A stretch of DNA of 64,000 nucleotides from an uncultured Alphaproteobacteria bacterium. GTDB lineage: Bacteria > Pseudomonadota > Alphaproteobacteria > RF32 > CAG-239. Location: NCBI GenBank assembly GCA_934273635.1, contig CAKQSV010000002.1, positions 1-64,000 on the forward strand. Direction: 5' to 3'. Shown one piece after another: positions 50,310 to 59,939 of this stretch. How positions within the stretch are numbered: position 1 is the first letter of the stretch; each line of letters starts with the position of its first letter. The notes beneath the pieces are model-generated. The model saw only the letters and a program-made list of their open reading frames with translations. It was not told the DNA's origin and did no database searches. Position numbers and translations under genes: made by a program.

Positions 50310-51334
50310 TGAGATTTTGGGGTTGGTCAATCGTATTTTTATTGGCTGCCACATCGGTTTCCCGCGCTGAGGTTTTAGACACCGACAACGGCGCGTTGGC
50401 GATTTTCGGAACCGGATGCGAGGCAACCAAAGCCGATGAGCAAAACGCTTCGACACGCCTTAAGGCTACGGACAAGGCATGTTACAGCGCGGTCAGTTCG
50501 TTACCTGAGATTGTGAGCATTAAAGACAGCTTTGACGACCACGATTTTAATGTTATGGTTTATAACATTGTGGATGAATATATTGAAGATATGGTTGTTA
50601 AAACAACCAAGCAGGATAACGCGCAAATTTGCGTTGAGGTTTCGGGCTACATTACCCCCGAAAATATCGGCAAAGCTATTGACGAAACCATCCAAACACC
50701 CGATGAAAATTCTAGCGCCGCACCGGTCGACGCGGGGGCTGTTGTCGCGCAAAACGCGCCGACAGAAGTCGCCCCCGCCAATGTGACGCCAGAGGTTACA
50801 GGTTCGGTCAGCGTCAGCACACCCGAAGGCGGTTTGTTGCAACCACCGTCAGAAGTGATTGAACCGGAATCGAACATTATTATTTTAAGCACCATATTTG
50901 TTAAGCCGACAGAGTTTTACAATCACACGCAATCAAACAGCCACTCTAAGATTTTGAAAAACATTTTGGCGCGGTCATCGCGGATTCAGATTGTTGATAA
51001 TGAAGAAGACGCTAACTTTGTGGTCACCCCCAAGGTATTGAAAGCCAAAATCGAACCCTTGAACAGCGAAACAAGCCGTATGCAGATGGTTTTGGCGTTG
51101 GAAACTTTTGACCGCAACAAAAACACCACCGAGACCGAACACCAAAATAAATTTGTGATGTTTAACAATAGCGATGATGAGCAGGGCGTGGCGAAGTCAC
51201 TATTGTCGCAAATGTTTGAACAGGGCGGCTCCTCTATCATCCGCGCGGCAGAGAAAAGCAGCGGACAGGTCTATAAGCAACAGCAAAAGTTTTTGCCCGA
51301 AGTGATTACGGCTATGCCTCAGCGTCAGGATTGA
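50309..51334 (+). CDS. Exported protein, paired with the preceding lipoprotein
   Basis: 341 residues. A signal peptide (about 1-22, ending in SRAE) is followed by two similar-sized segments separated by a Pro/Val/Ala-rich linker (about 135-185). The C-terminal segment (IIILSTIFVKPTEFYNHTQSNSHSKILKNILARSSRIQIVDNEEDANFVVTPKVLKAKIEPL) resembles the preceding lipoprotein in having an R-I-Q-I-V-D then E-D-A-x-F/Y order, so both may share a fold. Family unknown. ATG 50309 overlaps the upstream stop by one base. The 3' end overlaps the converging gene by 23 nt. Confidence 0.75.
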   Translation: MRFWGWSIVFLLAATSVSRAEVLDTDNGALAIFGTGCEATKADEQNASTRLKATDKACYSAVSSLPEIVSIKDSFDDHDFNVMVYNIVDEYIEDMVVKTTKQDNAQICVEVSGYITPENIGKAIDETIQTPDENSSAAPVDAGAVVAQNAPTEVAPANVTPEVTGSVSVSTPEGGLLQPPSEVIEPESNIIILSTIFVKPTEFYNHTQSNSHSKILKNILARSSRIQIVDNEEDANFVVTPKVLKAKIEPLNSETSRMQMVLALETFDRNKNTTETEHQNKFVMFNNSDDEQGVAKSLLSQMFEQGGSSIIRAAEKSSGQVYKQQQKFLPEVITAMPQRQD

Positions 51335-52103
51335 GAATCGGGTGATTTTTAATCGGATAAAGCACCGAGCTCAGATTAATCAAGTCTTCAAGTTTGCGTT
51401 GGGCGCAATAAGTTGAAATTTGCATATTGAGCATATTGCGCAGCTCTTCCAGATTATCAACCTCGTTATTCACATAAAACACAAACATAATCTCGGGGAA
51501 ACCGCGGTCAAAAAACAACTTAAACGAAAAGCCGAGCATCATATCCTGTAATTTTTCACACAGGCGGTTCATAATATGCGGCATATGGGCGGTTGCTTTC
51601 ATATCGGCGCACAAATTAACCCAATCGCGCAAAATGTTAAAGTTGCGTTTGTCGGGTTGATAAGCCAAAAGGCGTTCCAATAATTGCATATTGCCGCTGA
51701 TAATGGCATATTTGAACAACAACTCACCCCAATAAGCCACATTGTTTTCAATATCAGAGATTGCCGGCGCCAGTGCCGCGCCCGCCATATCCAAAAGGCA
51801 AAGGTTCATCAGGTCGTCGATATACATTTTTTCAATATCGGGCTGCATTTCACCGCCGTTCTCCCAAATTTTGTAGGCAATGGAACGGGCGCGCTGACCG
51901 CGGTTGTTCATAATCTGCTCATGCAGCAACAATGCCAACAAATCAGCGTTTTCAGGCATTTCTTTGAGCAAGTTATATAACTGACTTTCAAGAAACATTA
52001 TACCCTCTTGATTGTCATAGGCCAAAGAGAGCATATATTGATATGCTTTATCCACGCTCACGAGCGGCAACGTTGAAAGTTGAGAAACATCGGCGTTTTC
52101 CAT
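51312..52103 (-). CDS. Helical repeat protein of unknown function
   Basis: 263 residues, cytoplasmic, almost wholly helical. Spacing of hydrophobics (ALLLHEQIMNNRGQRARSIAYKIWENGG, WGELLFKYAIISGNMQLLERLLAY) suggests TPR-like antiparallel pairs. No motif identifies the family. AAAGGA precedes ATG 52103. It follows dtd by 11 nt and probably shares its transcript. Its 3' end overlaps the end of the converging exported-protein gene by 23 nt, an unusually long tail overlap. Confidence 0.72.
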   Translation of the reverse strand: MENADVSQLSTLPLVSVDKAYQYMLSLAYDNQEGIMFLESQLYNLLKEMPENADLLALLLHEQIMNNRGQRARSIAYKIWENGGEMQPDIEKMYIDDLMNLCLLDMAGAALAPAISDIENNVAYWGELLFKYAIISGNMQLLERLLAYQPDKRNFNILRDWVNLCADMKATAHMPHIMNRLCEKLQDMMLGFSFKLFFDRGFPEIMFVFYVNNEVDNLEELRNMLNMQISTYCAQRKLEDLINLSSVLYPIKNHPILNPDAEA

Positions 52104-52114
52104 AGCTATATCCT

Positions 52115-52552
52115 TTACTTTTCTAAAATAAACGTGGCCGGACCTTCATTGACCAACGCAACCTGCATTTCGGCCTGAAAAATACCGGTCTCGACATGGT
52201 GTCCAAGTTGGTGCAGGCAGTCGACAAAATACTCATACAAAGGCTTGGCGTCATCAGGACGCGCGGCGGTCTCAAACCCCGGGCGATTGCCGCGACTGGT
52301 GTCTCCGGCTAACGTAAACTGAGATATGGCTAAAATCTCTCCGCCGACATCGGCAAGAGACAAATTCATTTTGCCGTTTTCGTCCTCAAAAATTCGCAAG
52401 CCGCTGACTTTACGCGCCAAATATTCCGCCTGTGGTTTATCATCGCCTTTTTGCACACCCACAAACAGCAGATAACCTCCGTTGATTTTGCCGACGACCT
52501 CTTGTTTTACGCTCACAGAGGCCTGACTAACTCTTTGCACCAATACACGCAT
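52115..52552 (-). CDS. dtd: D-aminoacyl-tRNA deacylase
   Basis: 145 residues, full length. DTD removes D-amino acids and Gly from mischarged tRNAs. Family motifs: MRVLVQRVSQASV at the start, SQFTLAGDTSRGNRPGF near 79 (SQFTL is catalytic), and NEGPATFILEK at the end where most have N-x-GPVT. Ala in place of Val in that last motif is a mild change. It is upstream of the helical repeat gene. The lipase-like gene diverges across 79 bp. Confidence 0.95.
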   Translation of the reverse strand: MRVLVQRVSQASVSVKQEVVGKINGGYLLFVGVQKGDDKPQAEYLARKVSGLRIFEDENGKMNLSLADVGGEILAISQFTLAGDTSRGNRPGFETAARPDDAKPLYEYFVDCLHQLGHHVETGIFQAEMQVALVNEGPATFILEK

Positions 52553-52631
52553 ACAAAAAACCTTATTGAAATATTATATAGTTTAAGATAACATCCGCTT
52601 ATTAAAGATTTGCTTAATAATCGAGGGAAAG

Positions 52632-53876
52632 ATGAAAAAATTTTTACTTATTGCCGCATTATTGTTGGTTTCGGGCTGCGCCTCTTTCGGACGGGGCATT
52701 GCCGAGGCTATTTTGGACAAGGGAGACAAAGCCGTTGACACCCGCAAGTGCGAGATTAAAGGACAAAACATTCAGGGGTTGAACGACTTTTTCGGCGATA
52801 AGAAAAAAGCCAAAGTTTTAATGATTCACGGCGTGGGCACTCACACCGCCGGTTATTCGGCGAGAATCCGCAACAACCTTGCCAACGCCCTCGGGTTGGA
52901 TGTGTTGTCGCGTACACCTAAAAACATCACACTGGTAAATCCGGCGGACGGCAAAACCGTTATCGGCAACCTGCAAGTGACGCGTATGCAAAATGATGAC
53001 AAAACCAAAGACCTGATTTTTTATGAGCTGACCTGGTCGCAAATCACCAATCAAGACAAAGAGATTATCTCTTATGACTACTCGGGCGAATATAGTTACA
53101 AGCGTTCGGCGTTCAACCAAACCATGAAAAAGTTTTTGGATGACGTTTTGCCCGACCCGATGGTTTATGTGATTGACAAAGACCATTTGATTTTGAACGC
53201 CGCCAAGCAAGCCTCGTGTTGGATGCTCAGCTCATCTTGGAACGACCTGCCCGACAAGGCGCAAAGAGTGTGCAATGTCTCGTCTTATAAACAGGTGGAG
53301 AACTTAAACGATGAGAACATTGTGTTTATTACCCACAGTTTGGGCAGCCGGATTTTTATGGATACCATGAGCAATATCGTTAACGACATCTCCGCCGCCG
53401 AAGACGCCCACAACGCCGAGGCGGAGCGTATCGGCAGTCAGTTGCGCAACAAAGATATTACCGTGTTTATGCTAGCCAACCAGTTGCCGATTTTGCAAAT
53501 CGGACAGCCGATGCCAAAAGTACACAACCAAATTAGGCAATACTGCACGCCCAAAGGCAAATACTATAAAAACCGCATTTTAAACAGTATGAATATTGTG
53601 GCGTTCTCCGACCCCAACGACCTGTTGAGTTATGATATTCCGCAATCGTTTGCCGACACCTATATTGACTCACGTTTGTGTCCGCATGTGACCAACATTG
53701 ACCTTAACGTGGCGGAAGAAATTTCGGCGTTTGGAATCGGCGTGGTCAACCCGTTGGCGGCGCACACCGAATATGACAATGACGACCGCGTGATTGACAT
53801 TATCTCGCACGGATATAATCGTAAAACCAACTCTGATGAGATGAACAAACGTTGTATGTTCTATAAGTTGGACTAA
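52632..53876 (+). CDS. Lipoprotein with alpha/beta-hydrolase (lipase-like) domain
   Basis: 414 residues. The signal MKKFLLIAALLLVSGC has a lipobox with Cys16. The hydrolase core begins with VLMIHGVGTHTAGYS near 62 (oxyanion strand), has the nucleophile elbow THSLGSR near 236, and later Asp (FSDPNDLLSYD near 320) and His (AAHTEYDND near 377), consistent with a Ser-Asp-His triad. Family by name not recognised; probably an outer- or inner-membrane esterase. AGGGA lies before ATG. The gene runs into the stop of the converging SpmAB fusion gene with a 4-nt overlap. Confidence 0.82.
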   Translation: MKKFLLIAALLLVSGCASFGRGIAEAILDKGDKAVDTRKCEIKGQNIQGLNDFFGDKKKAKVLMIHGVGTHTAGYSARIRNNLANALGLDVLSRTPKNITLVNPADGKTVIGNLQVTRMQNDDKTKDLIFYELTWSQITNQDKEIISYDYSGEYSYKRSAFNQTMKKFLDDVLPDPMVYVIDKDHLILNAAKQASCWMLSSSWNDLPDKAQRVCNVSSYKQVENLNDENIVFITHSLGSRIFMDTMSNIVNDISAAEDAHNAEAERIGSQLRNKDITVFMLANQLPILQIGQPMPKVHNQIRQYCTPKGKYYKNRILNSMNIVAFSDPNDLLSYDIPQSFADTYIDSRLCPHVTNIDLNVAEEISAFGIGVVNPLAAHTEYDNDDRVIDIISHGYNRKTNSDEMNKRCMFYKLD

Positions 53877-55105
53877 GCGGCAAAGAACAAATAGCCCAAC
53901 ACGATGGCGGCGGTGATTCCCGCTAAATCGGCAAGCAGCGCGCAAGGCAGAGCCGAGCCGGTTTTACTGACGCGCACGGCGCCAAAATAAACCGCCAGAA
54001 CATAAAAAGTGGTTTCGGTCGAGCCTTGGATTAGACTTGAGACGAATCCGGCAAAACTATCAACGCCGTAGGTTTGAAAAGTTTCCAACATCATGGCTCG
54101 CGCGCCGCTACCCGACAGCGGCTTGAGCAAAGCCGTGGGTAACGCCGGCACAAAATCAGCGTTCAGCCCGATAGAGGTTATCAGATATTCCATACCGCGG
54201 AGGATGCCGTCTAATACGCCGGAAGCGCGGAACACGGCAATACCGACCAACATTGAAACCATATAAGGGATTATGCGCACCGCCGTATCAAAACCTTCTT
54301 TCGCGCCATTGATAAACGCCTCATAAACATTAACGCGGCGGCACAGACCGGCAACTATAAAAATCACCATGACGGCAAACAGCACAAAATTTCCCACCAC
54401 TGAGGCAATTTCTATGCGTTTGTCAGGCGGCAGGCTGTCAAAAAGCCACGCTGTTCCCACGATAAACGCGACAAAAAACATCAGATACGCCAACACGGTT
54501 TTATTGAATATCGGCAGGCGTTCCGCCACCGCCACGCTCAAAAAGCCCACCAGAGTCGACACCGATGTCGCCATTAGAATCGGCAAAAACACCTGAGCCG
54601 GATTCAACGAGCCGAACTGTTGGCGATACATTAAAATACTGACAGGTATCAGCGTCACGGCAGAGGTGTTTATCACCATAAACAAAATTTGCGCGCGGGA
54701 GGCTTTTTGCGGGTGTGGATTAAGTGTTTGCAGTTGCTCCATGGCTTTAATACCCATCGGGGTGGCGGCATTATCAAGACCTAAAACATTGGCCGCCATA
54801 TTCATCACCATCGAGCCCAGCACCGGACTGTCGCTCGGCACCTCAGGCATTATTTTGCCAAACAGCGGTTGCAAGGCTTTTGCCAACAGAGCCGTCAAGC
54901 CCGCGCGTTCGGCAATTTTAAGCAATCCGAGCCACAAGCACATCATTCCGGTCAAATTGAGCGAAATTTCAAACGCATTGCGCGACGAAGCGAACGCCGC
55001 GTTGGTCAGCTCGTTCCAAATTTGCGTTTGTCCCGCGCACACAAACTGCCACGAGGCAAAAATAAAAGCCGTTATAAAAAAGCCGCTCCAGATGATATTC
55101 AGCAT
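53873..55105 (-). CDS. SpmA-SpmB fusion (nucleoside-recognition-domain membrane protein)
   Basis: 410 residues, about ten membrane segments. Both Gate/nucleoside-recognition domains are present: the SpmA-like half with LKIAERAGLTALLAKALQPLFGKIMPE and NMAANVLGLDNAATPMGIKAMEQLQ, and the SpmB-like half with VRIIPYMVSMLVGIAVFRASG, LKPLSGSGARAMM and GSTETTFYVLAVYFG. In spore formers these are two genes needed for spore core dehydration; the fusion is common in Gram-negative bacteria, where its substrate is unknown. GGGAG precedes ATG 55105. It is monocistronic. Confidence 0.92.
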   Translation of the reverse strand: MLNIIWSGFFITAFIFASWQFVCAGQTQIWNELTNAAFASSRNAFEISLNLTGMMCLWLGLLKIAERAGLTALLAKALQPLFGKIMPEVPSDSPVLGSMVMNMAANVLGLDNAATPMGIKAMEQLQTLNPHPQKASRAQILFMVINTSAVTLIPVSILMYRQQFGSLNPAQVFLPILMATSVSTLVGFLSVAVAERLPIFNKTVLAYLMFFVAFIVGTAWLFDSLPPDKRIEIASVVGNFVLFAVMVIFIVAGLCRRVNVYEAFINGAKEGFDTAVRIIPYMVSMLVGIAVFRASGVLDGILRGMEYLITSIGLNADFVPALPTALLKPLSGSGARAMMLETFQTYGVDSFAGFVSSLIQGSTETTFYVLAVYFGAVRVSKTGSALPCALLADLAGITAAIVLGYLFFAA

Positions 55106-55210
55106 ATTTTTTCTCCCGATATTCGCGTTTTAACAAATATTTGCTAATCTTTATTTAATGAATTTATTTTAGGCTGAGACCAGATGGTTTTTTTTATAAG
55201 GAGAAAAAAC

Positions 55211-55768
55211 ATGGCTTTGATGATTGTCATTTTGGCATTGGTTGTCGGTACTTATTTTTTGTATGTTTTATTAATCAGAAAGAAAAACAAACTTAAAGAG
55301 GCGACTTCAGGCATTGATGTGCAACTCAAAAAACGTTATGACCTGATTCCGAATCTGTTGCAGACCGCGGCAAAGTTTATGGAACACGAAACAACTTTGT
55401 TGGAAGAAATCACAAAACTGCGCACTGAGGCTATGAACAGCGATTTGGCTCGCAATCCGGCGCAGGCTTTTGCCGCTGAAAACGAACTGAGCAACAAACT
55501 TAAAGACTTTAATCTGTCGGTGGAAAATTATCCGGATTTGAAGTCTAACCAAACGATGATTCAGGCGATGGAAAGCATGCGTGACGTTGAGGAGCATATT
55601 GCCGCGGCAAGACGTTTTTATAACGCCGCCGCCAATGATTTGAACAACGCGGTTGAAATTTTTCCGAGCAGTCTTATCGCGTCAATGCTGGGGATTGAGC
55701 CTGCCGTATTTTTTGAGGCTCAGAAAAACGAAAAACGTGAAATTAACGTCGGAGACTACTTCAAATAA
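55211..55768 (+). CDS. lemA: LemA family protein
   Basis: 185 residues. A membrane segment at the N-terminus (about 3-20) is followed by the LemA helical domain: NKLKEATSGIDVQLKKRYDLIPNLLQTAAKFMEHE, then AENELSNKLKDFNLSVENYPDLKSNQ and AARRFYNAAANDLNNAVEIFPSSLIA, all strongly conserved blocks. LemA proteins face the periplasm or exterior; the molecular role is not established. ATG 55211 has AAGGAG at 7 nt. The stop overlaps the DUF3137 start by one base (TAATG), a common LemA-DUF3137 pair. Confidence 0.95.
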   Translation: MALMIVILALVVGTYFLYVLLIRKKNKLKEATSGIDVQLKKRYDLIPNLLQTAAKFMEHETTLLEEITKLRTEAMNSDLARNPAQAFAAENELSNKLKDFNLSVENYPDLKSNQTMIQAMESMRDVEEHIAAARRFYNAAANDLNNAVEIFPSSLIASMLGIEPAVFFEAQKNEKREINVGDYFK

Positions 55769-56727
55769 TGACACAAACGGACGATTTCAGCGCGTTAAGA
55801 ACCGCCTTTGATGAGTATTATTATCAAAAAATCTATCCCAAATTGGCGGAATTGGAACCGGTGCGGTTAAAATATCTGCATCGGTTTTGGATGTTAGTGT
55901 TTTTGATGCTTATCGGCTTGCCTATACTCATTTTGATGGCGTTTGGCGAAGTGGTTTGCACTTTTTTGGTCAACGCCTATTATCAAGACAGCGGCGAGTT
56001 TATCAAAAACTGTTTTTTAGGCGTTTGTCTGCTGCTGTTTATACTCGGTATGCCGATTGTCTATTATAAAAAAAAGGTGAAGTCGTCGGTTATTGACGAT
56101 TTTATCGGTTTTTTCGGCTCGTTTAAGCACTGCGATGATAAACGTATCGAAGACAAAATTATTAACGACAGTCTGTTATTTGGCAGATATAACACCCACA
56201 AAGGTGACGACTATTTTCAGGGCGTTTATAAAAACACACCGATGGTGATTGCCGAAGAAGAATTGCGTCAGAAATCGTCTAAAAACAGTGTGACGGTTTT
56301 TAAGGGTATTATGATTTTGATTAAACTGCCCAAGCCGGTTATCGGGCAGACTGTGGTACGCAAGGACGCCGGTATGCTTAATTTTTTAAACCGTTTTAAG
56401 GGCTCGTTGCAAAATATTAAACTTGAAGACGTGGTGTTTGAAAAAGAGTTTGAGGTTTATGGCGACAACCAAATTGAAGCGCGTTTTTTGCTCACCACCG
56501 CTTTTATGGAGCGAATTTTACGCGTTAAAAAATTGTTTCACGGAAAAAGCGTGGAGTTTAGCTTTGCGGACAACAGTCTTTTGATTGCCATCCGCACCGG
56601 CAAAGATATGTTTGAGCCAAGCTCGTTGTTTCGCGTGACGACAGACAAACGACCGGTCAATCAGGTGTTGGAACAATTTTTGGCTGTTTTTGCCATCGCC
56701 GATATTCTAAAATTAACACAACAGTAA
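55768..56727 (+). CDS. DUF3137 family membrane protein
   Basis: 319 residues. Two membrane segments (about 38-62 and 83-103) split by a polar loop, then a cytoplasmic domain with EEELRQKSSKNSVTVFKGIMILIKLPKP, VVRKDAG and LEDVVFEKEFEVYGDNQIEARFLLTTAFMERI, the DUF3137 core. ATG 55768 is the last base of the lemA stop. Members accompany lemA across proteobacteria and their role is unknown. A Phe-rich end (EQFLAVFAIADILKL) follows. No terminator was seen after it. Confidence 0.9.
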   Translation: MTQTDDFSALRTAFDEYYYQKIYPKLAELEPVRLKYLHRFWMLVFLMLIGLPILILMAFGEVVCTFLVNAYYQDSGEFIKNCFLGVCLLLFILGMPIVYYKKKVKSSVIDDFIGFFGSFKHCDDKRIEDKIINDSLLFGRYNTHKGDDYFQGVYKNTPMVIAEEELRQKSSKNSVTVFKGIMILIKLPKPVIGQTVVRKDAGMLNFLNRFKGSLQNIKLEDVVFEKEFEVYGDNQIEARFLLTTAFMERILRVKKLFHGKSVEFSFADNSLLIAIRTGKDMFEPSSLFRVTTDKRPVNQVLEQFLAVFAIADILKLTQQ

Positions 56728-56780
56728 CTTTTTTTGTGTTACGATATTTGCAATATTCCGTTTTAGGAAAGGGTCATCTT

Positions 56781-57458
56781 ATGAAAATTTCAAAATATGT
56801 TTTAGCCGCGGTTTTGGGGATGTTGATGTCTACCGACGCTTATGCGCAGACCAAAGCGGCTGCCGTACTGTCCAACGTTAAAAACAAAATCGGCGTCACC
56901 GCCACCGCAAACATTGAAAACGCCGAGCGTCTGTTTTGCTATCAGGTGAGCGCAAAACCGCAGAACTACACCGGATATACCATAGACAACATGGCCATCA
57001 CCGGTTTTTGCGGCGTGATTGACGATAACTTAAGAAATATGCTGACGGAACAAATTTTCGGCAATGATGAAAATATTGATTTTATCAACACCGACAACTG
57101 CACAATTCAACCGCGCATTTTGTTGCGTTATGTTCGCGGCGTGGACAATACAGACGTTTTGCTGTCTTTGCCCTGCCCTTCCGCCTCGGTCTTTTACGGC
57201 GGCAACATCAGCACCTTTAATATGAAGCCGGCAACCGAGTTGCTGACCACCGTGGTCAACGCCTTTAAGGCAAGTCAACTCAAGTTTGTGTCTCCGGCAC
57301 TGCTCAACCAGTTGCTGCCTATCGGCGTGGCGCAGACCAGTGAGCAAAAAGCTTTACTCAACCAAAGCGCGCAACCCAAGCGCAACTGGGGCAATACCGC
57401 GAGCGAGCCCACCAAACCGGCTAATCAGGGTTGGAACTCGCTGAACTTCAGCAAATAA
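56781..57458 (+). CDS. Secreted protein of unknown function
   Basis: 225 residues. A clear signal peptide (MKISKYVLAAVLGMLMSTDAYAQ) precedes a mature domain with four Cys (LFCYQV, GFCGV, DNCTI, LPCPS), probably two disulfides. No family recognised. The C-terminus is disordered (Asn, Thr, Pro and Ala rich). AGGAAAGGG precedes ATG 56781; the frame is open further upstream but without a start that fits. The gene follows DUF3137 by 53 nt and may be in the same transcript. The stop is 3 nt from the converging ABC exporter gene. Confidence 0.75.
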   Translation: MKISKYVLAAVLGMLMSTDAYAQTKAAAVLSNVKNKIGVTATANIENAERLFCYQVSAKPQNYTGYTIDNMAITGFCGVIDDNLRNMLTEQIFGNDENIDFINTDNCTIQPRILLRYVRGVDNTDVLLSLPCPSASVFYGGNISTFNMKPATELLTTVVNAFKASQLKFVSPALLNQLLPIGVAQTSEQKALLNQSAQPKRNWGNTASEPTKPANQGWNSLNFSK

Positions 57459-57461
57459 GAC

Positions 57462-59207
57462 TTAGCGGATATTAAAACCGGAGGATTGCATATTATAGAA
57501 CTTATAATATGCTCCTTTTTTATGCAGTAATTCATCGTGCGTTCCGGTCTCGATAATTTTGCCGTCATCTAACACCACGATTTTATCCATTTCTTTGAGC
57601 GTGGACAGGCGGTGCGCTATGGCGATGACGGTTTTGTGCTTCATCAGGCGGCGCAGAGCTTGTTGGATATAATACTCGCTCTCGCTGTCAAGCGCCGCCG
57701 TCGCCTCGTCTAAAATCAGCACCGGCGCATTTTTGAGAATCGCCCGAGCAATGGCGATGCGTTGTCTTTCACCGCCCGAGAGCATAATGCCTCGCTCACC
57801 GACTTTGCTGTTATAACCCTGCGGCAGTTTGCTGATAAATTCGTGCGCATAAGCATTTTTGGCTGCGGCGATAACATCTTCGTCGGTGGCATGAGGATTG
57901 CCGTAGCGGATGTTTTCTAAAATCGTGCGGTTGAACAAATTAGCCTCTTGCGGAATAAGGGCGATGTTGCGGCGCAGGCTCTCTTGCGTGAGGGTGCGAA
58001 TATCCTTGCCGTTAATGGTGATTTTGCCGCCCTGAACATCATAAAAGCGCGACAGCAGTTTCACCAATGACGATTTGCCTGAGCCCGAGTGCCCCACCAA
58101 GCCGATTTTGGTGCTAGAGGGAATATCAAGATTGAAGTTTTGAAACAAAACGCCGCCGGTTTGATAAGAAAAATCAACCTGACGATAGGCAATGTGCGCT
58201 GTTTTGATTTTGAGCGGCACGGCGTGCGGCGAATCACAAATTTCTATTGGTCGATAGAGCAAATCAAGCCCGTCGCGAATACCTCCGCAAAGTTGAAGAA
58301 TATTACCGAAAAACCAACTCATATTCCATGTGGCGTGCAACATGGTACTGATGAGAGATATGGCCAATACCACCTCGCCGACGGTCAGGTTCTCATAATG
58401 CCAATAGGCAAATGCCAAAACATAAAAAGTGATGCACATAACATTGGTGAGCAACTGCGCGCACAGCTCGATTTTTGATGAAGTGATTTTTTCTTTGCCG
58501 AGGGTTCGCAGAGCTTTAAGCACCGAACCGAAATAAAGGCGTTTTTCGTTGCCCAAGCTCCCGCTGTTTTTGACCAAATCAGAGTTAGCGAGGCTATCGA
58601 CCAAAATGCCGTTAGACTCCGAAAACAAGCGGGCGCGCAAAACCGAAAGCGGTATGACGTGTCTTTGCAGTTGGACTACAAAATATTGAAAAATAACGCA
58701 AAAAAATATAAACCACAGCGCCATACTCAAACGAATTTGTGCAATGAGGGCAAAGCAGCTCAAAAAGGTCAGTGTCGGCATCAGCAACCCGCCCAACAAA
58801 TGATAATACATTTGTTCAATGTTATTCAATATGGTTTTGATTTTGGATGAGATATTGCCGGCCATTTCTTCGGCGAAAAATGAAGACGAGTGCTTGTGCG
58901 CCCGCAAAAACAAGTCTTTGGAGACAACGCCGCTAAAATAAGGCAAAAAACGCACGCTCATAAAGCGGTTGCCAATGTTGCTCAATGTTTGCAACACCAT
59001 ACACAAAAAAATCAGCCCCAAACAGGTGAATAACTTGGCATAGAGCGTCGGCGACTGAGACCGAGAGGCAATATCGTCAACCATTTGCGAGGCATAAAAG
59101 TTGACAAAGCGCCCGCTCATGGTTTCAACCACCGCCAGAAGCAAAACCACCAATAAAATCATTTTCATCTTGCGGGCATAGCGCCACAAAAAACCAAACA
59201 CCGACAT
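57462..59207 (-). CDS. ABC exporter, fused permease and ATPase
   Basis: 581 residues with six membrane segments (about 15-330) and one ABC domain, the half-transporter layout of MsbA-like type I exporters. ATPase motifs: Walker A GHSGSGKSS near 370, signature LSGGERQR near 470, Walker B LILDEATAALD near 492, H-loop HRLS near 524. All are intact. The substrate could be a lipid or glycolipid, but specific MsbA identity is not assured. ATG 59207 with GGAG at 9 nt is preferred; a longer frame extends to 59276. It is monocistronic. Confidence 0.9.
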   Translation of the reverse strand: MSVFGFLWRYARKMKMILLVVLLLAVVETMSGRFVNFYASQMVDDIASRSQSPTLYAKLFTCLGLIFLCMVLQTLSNIGNRFMSVRFLPYFSGVVSKDLFLRAHKHSSSFFAEEMAGNISSKIKTILNNIEQMYYHLLGGLLMPTLTFLSCFALIAQIRLSMALWFIFFCVIFQYFVVQLQRHVIPLSVLRARLFSESNGILVDSLANSDLVKNSGSLGNEKRLYFGSVLKALRTLGKEKITSSKIELCAQLLTNVMCITFYVLAFAYWHYENLTVGEVVLAISLISTMLHATWNMSWFFGNILQLCGGIRDGLDLLYRPIEICDSPHAVPLKIKTAHIAYRQVDFSYQTGGVLFQNFNLDIPSSTKIGLVGHSGSGKSSLVKLLSRFYDVQGGKITINGKDIRTLTQESLRRNIALIPQEANLFNRTILENIRYGNPHATDEDVIAAAKNAYAHEFISKLPQGYNSKVGERGIMLSGGERQRIAIARAILKNAPVLILDEATAALDSESEYYIQQALRRLMKHKTVIAIAHRLSTLKEMDKIVVLDDGKIIETGTHDELLHKKGAYYKFYNMQSSGFNIR

Positions 59208-59378
59208 AAAACCGTTCTCCGTCAATCGCAAAAAAAGCTGTTTGAATTTAGCATATTCGATAATTGGTTGCAACAACTATAAAAAAGCTGTTTTTTTATT
59301 TGATAAGTCGCTTTTTAATATTTTATTATGCAAAAAATCATATAGTATAGTATCGGTATGTTTTAAGAAAGGCACAAA

Positions 59379-59936
59379 ATGGCAGACACCGAACAGGATA
59401 TTGACGACGACGTTGAACAAGACGCCTCGCAACCTGAAAAGAGCATGAAGAAAAAAATTCTGATTTATCTGATTCCGACGGTTATCTTAATCGGGATCGG
59501 GGTTGGTTTTGTGTCGGTGTTTTTTACAAACGTGGGCGGCAACGCACCGCAAAATTATGATGTTGTCACCCAAAAGAAGGCCGACGGCTCGGGGGACAGC
59601 ACCACCGTGTTTTATACCCTGCCGGCGTTTTCGGCCAAGTTGCGCACCAGTGTCGGCGTGTTTGAAACAATTCAGCTCAAACTTAGTTTGGAGTTGTCGT
59701 CGGTGGATGACGTGGCGGTGATTAACGGACTTATGCCGCGAATTAATGATATTATTATCACACATCTGGTTGAGCTGACACCCGAAGAAGTCAGCGGCGC
59801 AGAAGGATTTTACGCCTTGAAGACAGAATTGCTTCACCGAATTAACCTGATGGCAGCCCCAATTAAAGTTGCCAACCTGAATATTAAAGATTTGAATATC
59901 CAAGTGACTGACACTTTGGAAAAACAAGAGGATTAG
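59379..59936 (+). CDS. fliL: Flagellar basal-body protein FliL
   Basis: 185 residues. FliL surrounds the stator at the flagellar motor. An acidic cytoplasmic N-terminus is followed by one membrane segment (about 29-50) and the periplasmic FliL domain: FYTLPAFSAKLRTS, QLKLSLELSSVDDVAVINGLMPRINDIIITHL, LKTELLHRIN. AAGAAAGG precedes ATG. It opens the flagellar operon; fliM starts 3 nt after its stop. Confidence 0.95.
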   Translation: MADTEQDIDDDVEQDASQPEKSMKKKILIYLIPTVILIGIGVGFVSVFFTNVGGNAPQNYDVVTQKKADGSGDSTTVFYTLPAFSAKLRTSVGVFETIQLKLSLELSSVDDVAVINGLMPRINDIIITHLVELTPEEVSGAEGFYALKTELLHRINLMAAPIKVANLNIKDLNIQVTDTLEKQED

Positions 59937-59939
59937 ACC

